DNA from: Acinetobacter sp. P8-3-8
Lineage (GTDB): Bacteria > Pseudomonadota > Gammaproteobacteria > Pseudomonadales > Moraxellaceae
Length of the DNA stretch: 64,000 nt
Direction: 5' to 3'
Assembly (NCBI RefSeq): GCF_000214135.1
Contig: NZ_AFIE01000002.1
Coordinates: forward strand, 62,001-126,000
Shown piece after piece: positions 55,772 to 64,000 of the stretch (the first letter of the stretch is position 1; each line of letters starts with the position of its first letter). The notes beneath the pieces were generated by a model. The model did not search any database. It was given only the letters and a program-made list of their open reading frames with translations, and was not told the DNA's origin. A program made the translations under genes and the position numbers.

Positions 55772-57205
55772 ATGTTCACCAATCCTGAATCCACAAAGAA
55801 AATGGCTAAAACAAAAATTGATATTGCAATGGATATTGTCAAAGAACAAATTGCCAATAAAAGTTTAATCGCAGGTTCACGATTACCTTCTGTACGTCAA
55901 CTCGCAACACAATTAAATTTTTCTGTATCGACGATCGTTGAGGCATATACGCGTTTAGTATCCGCAGGTATTTTAGAATCAAGGATTGGAGCAGGCTATT
56001 TTGTTGTTGGACATGTCGTCCAAGCTCAAGTCTTTGAAACTAAAATTCAATATCAAAGAGAAATTGATCCACTTTGGATTTCAAGACAATCCCTAGATGC
56101 AAAGTCAAATGTGTTTAAACCCGGTTGTGGATGGTTACCAAACAGTTGGATGCCTGAACAAACTGTTCGCAAAGCATTAAAACAAGTTGCGAAATCTGAA
56201 ACAGAATTACTGATTGATTATGCTGTGCCAAATGGTCATTTACAGCTTAGACAATGGATTGCTCGACGTAAGCAAAACTATGATTTAAACCTTGATTTAG
56301 AACAAATTTTAATTACAGACTCTGCCACGCAATCAATCGATCTTATTTTCAGACTTTTACTACAAGCGGGTGATGTTATCTTAGTTGATGATCCATGTTA
56401 TTTTAATTTTCAGGCTCTCATCAAAGCACATCATTTAAAAGCTGTGGCGATCCCATTCACAGAACATGGCCCTGATATTGAGCACTTCAAACAAGCTTTA
56501 AGTTTAAAACCCAAAATTTATCTAACCAATTCAGGGATTCATAATCCGACTGGTGCAAGTTTATCGATTCAAACGGCTTTTCAAGTTGCCAAACTAGCTG
56601 AACAAGCCAATTTGATGATTATTGAAGATGAAATATTTGCAGATTTTGAATATCAACATGCGCCACGCTATGCGTCATTGGCAGGGTTTGAACATGTGAT
56701 TCAAATCGGGAGTTTTACTAAAACCCTTTCAGCAGCAGTCCGTTGCGGTTATATCATTGCCAATACACAGAAAATTGAAGCATTGATCGACTTGCGTATT
56801 GCAACCAATTTTAGTCATAGCAATTTAAATGCTGAAATTGTTTATCATGCATTGATGGATAGTGGTTATTTAAAACATATTGATTGGCTGAAAAAACAGC
56901 TCGTTAAAGCAATGAATGAAAGCATCTATAAACTGGCACTTTTAGATATTCATCCGTGGATTATTCCCAAAGCAGGGATATTTTTATGGTGCAGATTGCC
57001 TAAAGACATTTTAGCCTCAGCTTTATCCAAATATTGTTTAAAAAATGATGTCATTCTTGCCCCTGGAAATGCATTTAGTCAGGCCGATGGGGCAGCGCAT
57101 TTTATGCGGTTTAATGTGGCACAATGTATTGATAAACGTATATTTGATGTACTTGAGGCTGGAATTAGAGAGATTCGAAAGCATGATCATATTGACGATG
57201 ATTGA
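55772..57205 (+). CDS. MocR-type regulator (GntR HTH fused to aminotransferase)
   Basis: This 477-residue protein has a GntR winged HTH (about 10-75, SRLPSVRQLATQLNFSVSTIVEAYTRL) and a class I aminotransferase-like domain with the PLP Lys in SFTKTLSAAVRCGY near residue 325. MocR proteins use PLP as a cofactor for gene control and often regulate the divergent gene, here the EamA transporter. The start ATG is set by the open frame after the promoter region. Confidence 0.88.
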   Translation: MFTNPESTKKMAKTKIDIAMDIVKEQIANKSLIAGSRLPSVRQLATQLNFSVSTIVEAYTRLVSAGILESRIGAGYFVVGHVVQAQVFETKIQYQREIDPLWISRQSLDAKSNVFKPGCGWLPNSWMPEQTVRKALKQVAKSETELLIDYAVPNGHLQLRQWIARRKQNYDLNLDLEQILITDSATQSIDLIFRLLLQAGDVILVDDPCYFNFQALIKAHHLKAVAIPFTEHGPDIEHFKQALSLKPKIYLTNSGIHNPTGASLSIQTAFQVAKLAEQANLMIIEDEIFADFEYQHAPRYASLAGFEHVIQIGSFTKTLSAAVRCGYIIANTQKIEALIDLRIATNFSHSNLNAEIVYHALMDSGYLKHIDWLKKQLVKAMNESIYKLALLDIHPWIIPKAGIFLWCRLPKDILASALSKYCLKNDVILAPGNAFSQADGAAHFMRFNVAQCIDKRIFDVLEAGIREIRKHDHIDDD

Positions 57206-57435
57206 TAGTGGCTGAAATTATTAGAAAATTGAAGTGAATGATCAGAATTTTATTCATTTGATCTATGGAAAGCCGGTTGCTTATTGATGATATTTTAAAA
57301 TTGTATATTTGAATAATTTCTTAATTTTCTAATGATTTGAAATTTATACAGAACACATTGAAATTACCTGTAACACAGATTATAAATAAGTATTAATTAA
57401 AATAATGTGATTAAAACGATTTATAAGGATCTCGT

Positions 57436-57756
57436 ATGAATTTTACCGGTGATATCAAAGACTTCCGTCAGCCCATGATCACTTCATTGGGTATTATGAT
57501 GGGCTTTATTCTCAACTTTTTAGCTGGATGGGCAATCGAAGGAACACCAGAGCATCCTGCTTTAGAAAGCTTGTCTGATTGGGTCATTGTTCTAACCCTT
57601 TTAATTTCTTTGATTTGTATGTTGATTGTTGTATATCGATTGCTAAGTAATAAAACCTATGATGATGCTCAAGCCATGTACTATACGACTTTAAAATTAT
57701 ATATGTTCAGTATTTGTATTGCTTTCCTGGGTATTATTTTTGCGTTATTTATATAG
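57436..57756 (+). CDS. Three-TM membrane protein of unknown function
   Basis: This 106-residue protein has TM segments at about 15-33, 48-68 and 86-105, with a short charged N-terminus (MNFTGDIKDFRQP). AAGGATCTCGT precedes the start. No family recognised. Confidence 0.65.
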   Translation: MNFTGDIKDFRQPMITSLGIMMGFILNFLAGWAIEGTPEHPALESLSDWVIVLTLLISLICMLIVVYRLLSNKTYDDAQAMYYTTLKLYMFSICIAFLGIIFALFI

Positions 57757-57850
57757 TAACGAGAAAGAATGGCTTGCTGTATTTTACTGTTTTTATAAAA
57801 TAATAAAATTAAAGTAGCATTTGTACAGTGAAGTTTATAGAGCAAAAAAG

Positions 57851-58474
57851 ATGAATATACAAGAAGTCGCCAGCCCCATTGATTTAAAAGATCCTGATAA
57901 GGCACTACTATGGGCAAACGAAGCCAATCTGAAACGGCCTTGGCGTTATGAGTTTTTTGATTTATATGTAAATAAAATCAAAAGCTTGAATAGAGAAAAT
58001 ATTCACGTCTTAGAAATAGGTTCTGGCCCTGGATTTCTTGCTCAACATTTACTGCAACATTGCTCAGAAATCCAATATACAGCGGTTGATTTTTCACAAG
58101 CAATGCATGAGCTATCTAAAAGTAAGCTACTTCCAAGTGAGCTAGAAAGAACTGAATATCAAATCGCAGATTTTAAGCAAACAGATTGGTTTACAGGTTT
58201 AGGTCAATTTGATGTTGTCATTATTCATCAAGCTTTACACGAATTACGTCATAAATCTTATGCAACAACATTCCATAAGCAAGTCAAAGCATTATTAAAA
58301 GATGATACAACATATTTTGTTTGTGATCATGTTTTTGCCTCAGATGCGATGCAAAATAATCAACTGTATATGTCTGTTGCTGAGCATTTTCAAAGTTTGG
58401 AAGAGGCTGAATATACTCAGGTTGAATTGATTAAAGATTACAAAGGCTTATGCCTATTTGAATGTAAACTTTGA
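57851..58474 (+). CDS. Class I SAM-dependent methyltransferase
   Basis: This 207-residue protein has VLEIGSGPGFLAQHLL near residue 50 and FDVVIIHQALHELRH. Substrate unknown. ATG 57851 has AAAAAG upstream; the longer frame from 57821 starts in sequence with no ribosome-binding site. Confidence 0.82.
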   Translation: MNIQEVASPIDLKDPDKALLWANEANLKRPWRYEFFDLYVNKIKSLNRENIHVLEIGSGPGFLAQHLLQHCSEIQYTAVDFSQAMHELSKSKLLPSELERTEYQIADFKQTDWFTGLGQFDVVIIHQALHELRHKSYATTFHKQVKALLKDDTTYFVCDHVFASDAMQNNQLYMSVAEHFQSLEEAEYTQVELIKDYKGLCLFECKL

Positions 58475-58571
58475 TGGCACTAAGCGAGTAAGTAATATTA
58501 CCAATGTAATGACAAGGTAATGCTAAGTATAGTGCAAAATAACGCTGTAGCAGGAAGTAAAAATAAGAAGG

Positions 58572-60119
58572 CTACATCATCCACTCAATCGGTAAATATG
58601 ACACACTGTACATCATCAATCTTTGAAATCGAGTGGTTTCAGGATCTGTTTTATATTCAATCGTCTTTCCATCTGGGCGGTGATCTAACCAAATAATTTC
58701 GCCCTGATTGTTTAATTTTAATTCATAGGCAACAGTGTGTAAGGTTTGATCTAGCAAACCAGAAATTTGTTCTTGCAGTGGATCAGATGTTACGACTAAA
58801 CCGACTTCTGTATTGAGATTAAATGAACGTGGGTCTAAGTTAAATGAACCAATAAAAACTTTGTCATCAATATCAATAAATTTTGCATGTAAACTGGATT
58901 TATTTTTACCTTTTTTAGGAATCACATTTCCAGTCACAACCTCATACCAAGTACGGCGTTTACGCTCAATATAAGGTTTAAATTCATACAGTTCGACACC
59001 ATTTTTGAGCAAATCCATACGGTATTTTTGATAAAAAGCATGCACTAAGGCAACATCATTGGCGACAAAAGAATTGGTCAGTACTCTGACTTTTACATTT
59101 TGTTTGGGAAATTGATTGATAAAATCTGTCCCATCTTTTGTAGGGACAAAATAGGCAGCAATTAAATCCATCTCTTGTTTAGGATCGCCCATATAATTAC
59201 GAATTTGATGATAAATCAGTTCATTATCTTGTGCCTTACCCAAAGTTTTCTTTGGTGGATCAGCAAGAAATTCTGCAAATGCCCAATTCACTTTATTTTG
59301 ATTTAATTCATTCGCCAGTTCTTTTTGCTCTAAATTTACCTTTTTATCTGTAGGATGATTTTTTTGTCCTAACTGCACAAAGGCTTGACGTAAATCGAGC
59401 AGGTCTTGTTTTGAACCTTTTTCAATAAATTTTTCAACAGGATAGCTCAGTTCAAAATTCCAAAACTCTTGAAATACTTGATTTGCATGATGGACGGCAT
59501 TCCCTAAAAATAGAATATCCATATCAGTAAACTGGAAAGACTGACTTGCATCAAAATATTCACTGCTAATATTACGACCACCTGTGACCGCAATTGCACC
59601 ATCAGCAATAACTAATTTGTTGTGCATACGATGATTGATACGATTTGCACGTATCAGATAATCCATTACTCGAAAATGTCTAAATTTGTATGGATTATAA
59701 AGCTTGATTGAAATATTAGGATGTGTAATCAGTGCACTTAATTGTCGATCTATTTTTATACCATTTTGATCATCAATTAATAATCTTACTTTGACACCAC
59801 GATCTGCAGCCGCCAGTAATTCTTCTAACATTAAATTGCCAATAAAATCATCGGCCCAAATATAATATTGTAAATCTAAAGTATATTTTGCTCTTCTGAT
59901 CAAATGTATTCGGGAGGCTATGCTTTGGTATGCATCACTCATCGCTAAATAAGCGGTTAATCCTTGAGCGATTTTCTTTTGAGAATCTGGGTCATTGTTA
60001 ATCCAATGATCTACATGCATGGTCACTTGTTGTTCTTGTTTTGAATCATTCATAGGCAAACTACATCCTGTCAAAGCCATCACTAGAGATAAAATCGGTA
60101 AAATTTTGAATTTTTTCAT
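58572..60119 (-). CDS. Phospholipase D-family lipoprotein (ClsC/YmdC-like)
   Basis: This 515-residue protein has a lipoprotein signal with lipobox LTGC (C19) and two HKD motifs: HNKLVIADGAIAVTGGRN near residue 168 and HAKFIDIDDKVFIGSFNLDPRS near residue 410. ClsC-type enzymes make cardiolipin from PE and PG; A. baumannii PLD-family proteins have been linked to virulence. A lipid anchor on such an enzyme suggests action at the periplasmic face of a membrane. Confidence 0.88.
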   Translation of the reverse strand: MKKFKILPILSLVMALTGCSLPMNDSKQEQQVTMHVDHWINNDPDSQKKIAQGLTAYLAMSDAYQSIASRIHLIRRAKYTLDLQYYIWADDFIGNLMLEELLAAADRGVKVRLLIDDQNGIKIDRQLSALITHPNISIKLYNPYKFRHFRVMDYLIRANRINHRMHNKLVIADGAIAVTGGRNISSEYFDASQSFQFTDMDILFLGNAVHHANQVFQEFWNFELSYPVEKFIEKGSKQDLLDLRQAFVQLGQKNHPTDKKVNLEQKELANELNQNKVNWAFAEFLADPPKKTLGKAQDNELIYHQIRNYMGDPKQEMDLIAAYFVPTKDGTDFINQFPKQNVKVRVLTNSFVANDVALVHAFYQKYRMDLLKNGVELYEFKPYIERKRRTWYEVVTGNVIPKKGKNKSSLHAKFIDIDDKVFIGSFNLDPRSFNLNTEVGLVVTSDPLQEQISGLLDQTLHTVAYELKLNNQGEIIWLDHRPDGKTIEYKTDPETTRFQRLMMYSVSYLPIEWMM

Positions 60120-60480
60120 CTTTTTTGTTGGTGTTTGCTGAATACCTAAATCATATCATTACTTTAATGTTGAATCATTAAACTTAGAATGTTAACTGTT
60201 AGTCGTTTGTTAAATTAAACATTCTCTATATTCAAGTATGAGCACAATATCTACATTTAAATTTGCATCTCAATCACATGATTTAAAATCAGTAAGCCGT
60301 TATTAGCATCAACTGATTTAAATGGATTGATTTGATTCACTGAGTTGTAATATTCACAAATGAATAAATAAGCAATCAAGTAAGGTATTTGAAAATAAGA
60401 CTGTATTAATTTTATAAATTTAATATAAAAGTAAAACTTTTTTTGATATGTTTAATCTTTAAAATGATCAAAGTATCTTT
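60120..60480. other. 361-bp divergent spacer
   Basis: It lies between the PLD lipoprotein and the DUF333-I78 gene. AT-rich, with promoters for both expected. I see no hairpin, repeat or short gene. Confidence 0.45.
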
Positions 60481-60915
60481 ATGAAAAATATTACAATTTT
60501 AGCTGTCCTTGCAGTTTCAGTAGCAGCGTGTACATCTATCCAAACCACAGATTCAAAGCAAGCCAAACTTGGCTTAGCCAATCCAGCAAGTCAATACTGT
60601 GTAGGTCAAGGCGGAAAATTAGAAATTGTGAAAGAAGCCAATGGTGAAGTGGGTTATTGCCATTTGGCAAATGGTGAAAAAGTAGAGGAGTGGGCTTTAT
60701 TTCGTCAGAGCCAAGCGCAATGTGTTGCTGAAGAAGCGGCTAAATTGGTTGGTCAAACAGGTTTGACTGATGAGCAAATTAAACAAAGCACTAAAGCACA
60801 AGTCATTCGCCGAGTAGGACCAAATCAGCCCGTAACCATGGATTATCGTGTAGACCGAGTCACAGTGACCATAGAGCCTGTTACTAAAATAATTACACAG
60901 GCCAATTGCGGATAA
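60481..60915 (+). CDS. Lipoprotein with DUF333 and I78 inhibitor-like domains
   Basis: This 144-residue protein has a lipoprotein signal (lipobox VAAC, C17), a DUF333 domain with NPASQYCVGQGGKLEIV, GYCHLANGEKVEEWALFR and Cys (about 35-82), and a C-terminal segment (about 107-144) that matches I78 protease inhibitors: IRRVGPNQPVTMDYRVDRVTVTIE ending in NCG. Fusions of this kind suggest protection against serine proteases in the periplasm. It has a strong bidirectional terminator downstream. Confidence 0.85.
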   Translation: MKNITILAVLAVSVAACTSIQTTDSKQAKLGLANPASQYCVGQGGKLEIVKEANGEVGYCHLANGEKVEEWALFRQSQAQCVAEEAAKLVGQTGLTDEQIKQSTKAQVIRRVGPNQPVTMDYRVDRVTVTIEPVTKIITQANCG

Positions 60916-60963
60916 AACGTATATTTATTATGTGTTTAGACATTAACCAATATCCATAAAAAT

Positions 60964-60991
60964 AAGAAACCCAAGCGAACTTGGGTTTCTT
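60964..60991. terminator. Bidirectional terminator
   Basis: A perfect 12-bp stem AAGAAACCCAAG (60964-60975) / CTTGGGTTTCTT (60980-60991) with a CGAA loop. It serves both the DUF333-I78 gene and the convergent aminotransferase gene. Confidence 0.92.
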
Positions 60992-61023
60992 AAAACATCA
61001 ATGTTTAAAACTTGATTGTTGAA

Positions 61024-62229
61024 TTAAGAGGTTGCTTTAATCACTTCCGCAACTGAATCCGCAACATAATCAATATTTTTTAAGTTTAAGCCAGCAGCAC
61101 ACATACGACCGCTACGCACTAAGTAAATCGCATATTTGTCTTTTAAAATATCCACTTGCTCAGCAGTTAAGCCTGTATAACTAAACATACCTTGCTGTGC
61201 TGTTAGATAATCAAAATTACGCTCAGGCAAAGCCGCTGTTAATTTTGCTTTTAAAAGTTCACGCATTTGAATAATACGTTCGCGCATTTCTTTTAATTCA
61301 GCATGCCATGTTTCAGTCAAAGTAGCATCATTTAAAACATTATCTACAACTAAAGCACCTGTAGTCGGAGGGCTAGAGTAAATACGACGTACTGTTGCTT
61401 TTAATTGTCCTAAAACTTTTTGTGCAGTCGCTTGGTCATCACAAATAAAGCTTAAACCACCGACACGCTCACCATACAGCGAGAAAATTTTAGAGAATGA
61501 ATTGCTGACAATAAAATTCATACCTGATTTGTCTAAGGCACGAATTGCATAAGCATCTTCTTCCAAACCTTGTCCAAAGCCTTGATAAGCAATGTCTAAG
61601 AATGGAATCAAATCACCAGCTTTCAATACTTCAATCACACGATCCCATTCGGCAGGTGTTAAATCTGCACCAGTCGGGTTATGACAACATGGGTGAAGTA
61701 AAACAATACCTTTTGCTGGGATTCGTTTTAAATCTTCCAACATGCCTTCGATATCAACACCATTGGTTGTTGCATCGAAATAACGATAGAAATGCGAATT
61801 AATTCCAGCGCCATTAAAAATCGCGATATGGTTTTCCCAAGTCGGTTGGCTCACCCAAACGTCTGATTCAGGAAAATATTTTTTAAGGAAGTCTGCACCT
61901 ACTTTTAATGCGCCAGAACCACCTAAGGTTTGAATCGTTACCGCACGGCCATCTTTACGCGCTTGACTGTCCGTACCTAAAACAAGCTTTTGGGTTGCTT
62001 CGTTATAAGACTTTAAACCATCCATCGGTAAATAAAGCTTTACCTTGTCATTGCTTGGTTCAATATTTTTTAAAGCCGTTTTAACCGCTTTCAATTGAGG
62101 AACAATGGTGTCCTCATTGTAATAAAGACCAATACTTAAATTTACTTTATGTGTCCGTTCATCTTTGCCAAATGCTTCCATGAGGGAAAGAATCGGATCA
62201 CCTGCATAAGGATCTACATGTTGAAACAT
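61024..62229 (-). CDS. tyrB: Aromatic amino acid aminotransferase
   Basis: This 401-residue class I aminotransferase has the PLP Lys in [17 protein letters not shown] near residue 250, [12 protein letters not shown] and the substrate Arg in [11 protein letters not shown]. It matches the AspC/TyrB group; TyrB is favoured because of the match to aromatic aminotransferases, but AspC activity is possible. Monocistronic, divergent from the esterase gene. Confidence 0.88.
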   Translation of the reverse strand: MFQHVDPYAGDPILSLMEAFGKDERTHKVNLSIGLYYNEDTIVPQLKAVKTALKNIEPSNDKVKLYLPMDGLKSYNEATQKLVLGTDSQARKDGRAVTIQTLGGSGALKVGADFLKKYFPESDVWVSQPTWENHIAIFNGAGINSHFYRYFDATTNGVDIEGMLEDLKRIPAKGIVLLHPCCHNPTGADLTPAEWDRVIEVLKAGDLIPFLDIAYQGFGQGLEEDAYAIRALDKSGMNFIVSNSFSKIFSLYGERVGGLSFICDDQATAQKVLGQLKATVRRIYSSPPTTGALVVDNVLNDATLTETWHAELKEMRERIIQMRELLKAKLTAALPERNFDYLTAQQGMFSYTGLTAEQVDILKDKYAIYLVRSGRMCAAGLNLKNIDYVADSVAEVIKATS

Positions 62230-62553
62230 GGTTGAAAGTCCTAAATCAAACGAAGATATTCATGGCTGATCATATATGTAATTCGAAGGGTGACTCAACA
62301 GCAGATTCACGATTATTTTGAATAATTTATTCGACTTTAGCTTATATCAGTCTGAAAAGTTGAATTTGATCGTCGTAATCAGTTTTTTGAGCATCATTTT
62401 CATCTATTCACTACAAAGCGCTTAAATATTATAGATAGAGTGTTGAATCCTCATTCTCACAATAAATTTGTAGATAAATCATTAAAAACATTGTTGATAG
62501 CTATATTTCTTGCCATCATATTCATATTGGAAAGGCTTTTTGGACGGTTTTAA
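62230..62553. other. 324-bp divergent spacer
   Basis: It separates tyrB and the esterase gene. TTGATA (62494) and CATATT (62517), 17 bp apart, form a weak promoter for the esterase gene, followed by GGACGG before its ATG. No other structure seen. Confidence 0.45.
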
Positions 62554-63324
62554 ATGTTACTCAATTATCAATATGACCAAGCAACGACTTCTGACAATGA
62601 TTCACCGACATTGGTACTGATTCATGGTTTATTTGGCAGTTTAAGTAATTTAGGTATGATTGCCCGTGCCTTCCAAGGGAAATTCAATATTTTACAAGTC
62701 GATGTCAGAAATCATGGACATTCAGCACATGCTGACGATATGAATTATGTATCGATGGCGACAGATGTTTTAGAAACGATTGATCATTTAAATATTCAAC
62801 AATTTATTGTGATTGGGCATTCTATGGGTGGCAAAATTGCGATGAAACTTGCTGATTTAGCACCTACACGACTACAAAAAATGATTGTTTTGGATATGAC
62901 ACCTTTTGCGTATAAAGAAAATCACCATGATCAAATCTTTAAAGCTTTATTTGCTGTAGAAGAAGCACAGGTTGAATCTCGTAAAGATGCGACAGAGATC
63001 ATGCGTCAATATTTGAAAGAAGAAATGGTGATTCAATTCTTATTAAAATCATGGAGTAAAGGCAAATGGTTGTTCAATGTCAAAGTATTGTTTGAGGATT
63101 ATCCAACAATACTGGGATGGACTGACCAAAGTGTAAATGCAGTACCTACATTATTTATTAGAGGTGGAAATTCTCCATATCTTTCAAAACCTGAGCATTT
63201 TGAAGCGATTGATAAACAGTTTAGCAATCATCAGATTCAAGTCGTAGAAAATGCAGGGCATTGGTTACATGCAGAAAAACCTACGGAAGTGAATGAGCTT
63301 ATTACGGCTTTTATAGGGGCTTAG
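62554..63324 (+). CDS. Alpha/beta-hydrolase, YbfF-like esterase
   Basis: This 256-residue protein has LIHGLFGSLSNLGMIAR as the oxyanion segment, the nucleophile elbow IGHSMGGKIA near residue 90 and the catalytic His in ENAGHWLHAEKP. It resembles the YbfF esterase group. Cytosolic, monocistronic; substrate unknown. Confidence 0.88.
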   Translation: MLLNYQYDQATTSDNDSPTLVLIHGLFGSLSNLGMIARAFQGKFNILQVDVRNHGHSAHADDMNYVSMATDVLETIDHLNIQQFIVIGHSMGGKIAMKLADLAPTRLQKMIVLDMTPFAYKENHHDQIFKALFAVEEAQVESRKDATEIMRQYLKEEMVIQFLLKSWSKGKWLFNVKVLFEDYPTILGWTDQSVNAVPTLFIRGGNSPYLSKPEHFEAIDKQFSNHQIQVVENAGHWLHAEKPTEVNELITAFIGA

Positions 63325-63446
63325 TGTTTCAGTATCGGCAGATCAGAGGCGAAAGAACGGAAGTTGTTTGAGAAAGCCTTTTAGGGAGGTTTTTGTTAAT
63401 ATCATTAAATTACTAGTAAGTTTTAATATTTTTTGGGGTGTAAATT

Positions 63447-64000
63447 TTGTCAAAATCTAAAACAATTTTTAATTTAACAGAAGAAAAAACGTCTAAGTTA
63501 GCTGTGTTAATTGATGCTGATAATGCTTCTGCTAAAGATATAGAAAATATTCTGAATGAATTAACTAAATATGGTGAGGCGACAGTAAAACGAATATATG
63601 GAAATTTTGTTAATCAGAATGGTAGTTGGAAACAAGCTATTAACAACCTAGCTATCAAACCAATGCAACAGTTTGCTTATACAACAGGAAAAAATGCAAC
63701 TGATGGATTTATGATTATTGATGCAATGGATCTTCTCTATACAGACCGTATTGACGGTTTTGCTATTGTATCAAGTGATAGTGATTTCACAGCTTTAGCT
63801 ATTCGTATAAAGGAACAAGGTGCAACAGTATATGGATTTGGAAAAAAACAAACTCCAGAAGCATTCCGGAATGCTTGCTCCCATTTTACTTATGTTGAAA
63901 ACTTAACAAGTTATGAAGACCCCAATCACTCTCTAAACAAAGAAGAACCATCTAATAGTAAAAAGGAAGCTATAAATACGGTAAGCAAAGATATTGTTCA
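63447..64000 (+). CDS. NYN-domain (LabA-like) protein, 5' part
   Basis: The frame opens at TTG 63447 with GGGGTG 7 nt upstream and runs off the window, so only about 184 residues are seen. They form a NYN/PIN-like nuclease domain: LAVLIDADNASAKD near residue 20 (first Asp pair), ATDGFMIIDAMDLLY, and AIVSSDSDFTALAIRI (last Asp pair). In this group an OST-HTH/LOTUS RNA-binding domain often follows; the charged tail starting near residue 155 may lead to it. Probably an RNA or DNA nuclease; unknown target. The rare TTG start may mean low expression. Confidence 0.75.
   Translation, partial: MSKSKTIFNLTEEKTSKLAVLIDADNASAKDIENILNELTKYGEATVKRIYGNFVNQNGSWKQAINNLAIKPMQQFAYTTGKNATDGFMIIDAMDLLYTDRIDGFAIVSSDSDFTALAIRIKEQGATVYGFGKKQTPEAFRNACSHFTYVENLTSYEDPNHSLNKEEPSNSKKEAINTVSKDIV

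Noticed and set aside
1-64000. CRISPR array, prophage, insertion sequence or restriction system.
   Set aside because: No spaced direct repeats, transposase, integrase, phage structural or restriction genes were found; the genes are ordinary chromosomal ones.

Overview
The window is one contiguous, AT-rich piece of a gammaproteobacterial chromosome that is almost certainly Acinetobacter (Moraxellaceae). Supporting signs are the bamA-skp-lpxD-fabZ-lpxA block that ends in a terminator with no lpxB, an AlkM-type alkane hydroxylase with a divergent AraC-type regulator, a stand-alone H. influenzae-type TehB, and a short-Q-loop cydAB locus. I see no rRNA, tRNA, CRISPR array, prophage or insertion sequence. 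Most genes are ordinary chromosomal housekeeping or metabolic genes.

Layout, left half. 1-3.6 kb: envelope biogenesis operon (BamA C-terminus, Skp, LpxD, FabZ, LpxA). 3.6-6.6 kb: a YcaQ/AlkX-like glycosylase gene broken by one in-frame stop, two small orphan genes, and a 620-bp gap holding a candidate structured element. 6.6-10.2 kb: a disulfide-reductase cluster (dsbG-like, a membrane TlpA-like gene, dsbD). 10.3-14.1 kb: a two-component system, then a TetR-methyltransferase pair. 14.2-27 kb: plsB, cysK, a lipoprotein hydrolase, a phosphohistidine phosphatase, an ABC exporter, an MscS channel, a glutamate-synthase-like FMN protein, tehB and roxA. 27-33.8 kb: a Maf/YceF pyrophosphatase, a DUF2237 gene, pgk, a small lipoprotein, fba, a DMT transporter and two GNAT acetyltransferases.

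Layout, right half. 33.9-36.3 kb: an alkR-like regulator and alkM, separated by a perfect 53-bp tandem duplication. 36.4-38.6 kb: a DUF2087 protein and the sulfur relay genes tusE, tusB, tusC, tusD. 38.7-42.8 kb: galE, fumC, an unknown gene and a nitroreductase. 43.3-46.9 kb: a His-rich DUF2946-like protein, a 77-aa protein, cydA, cydB and a 35-aa membrane microprotein. 47.2-53.8 kb: a LysR regulator divergent from a kinase-type acyl-CoA catabolic operon (acyl-CoA dehydrogenase, APH-like kinase, phosphatase, SDR), then an SGNH hydrolase and an orphan HTH protein. 54-64 kb: a UDG-family protein, an EamA/MocR divergent pair, methyltransferase, PLD lipoprotein, a DUF333-I78 fusion, an aromatic aminotransferase, an esterase and the start of a NYN-domain protein.

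The least explained signals are non-coding. (1) At 6321-6454 there are four successive stem-loops, each closed by a G-C pair and followed by GCAA; the first two are 31 bp apart and differ by compensatory stem changes. (2) A 15-16-nt motif, TTGCTTAGGCTATTT on the minus strand, occurs five times between genes, ending 1 nt before the ATG of both roxA and tusE. (3) A 53-bp duplication sits in the alkR-alkM control region. The best candidate pathway is the kinase/acyl-CoA dehydrogenase operon at 48.6-52.6 kb. All family assignments come from reading motifs by eye; no database search was run.
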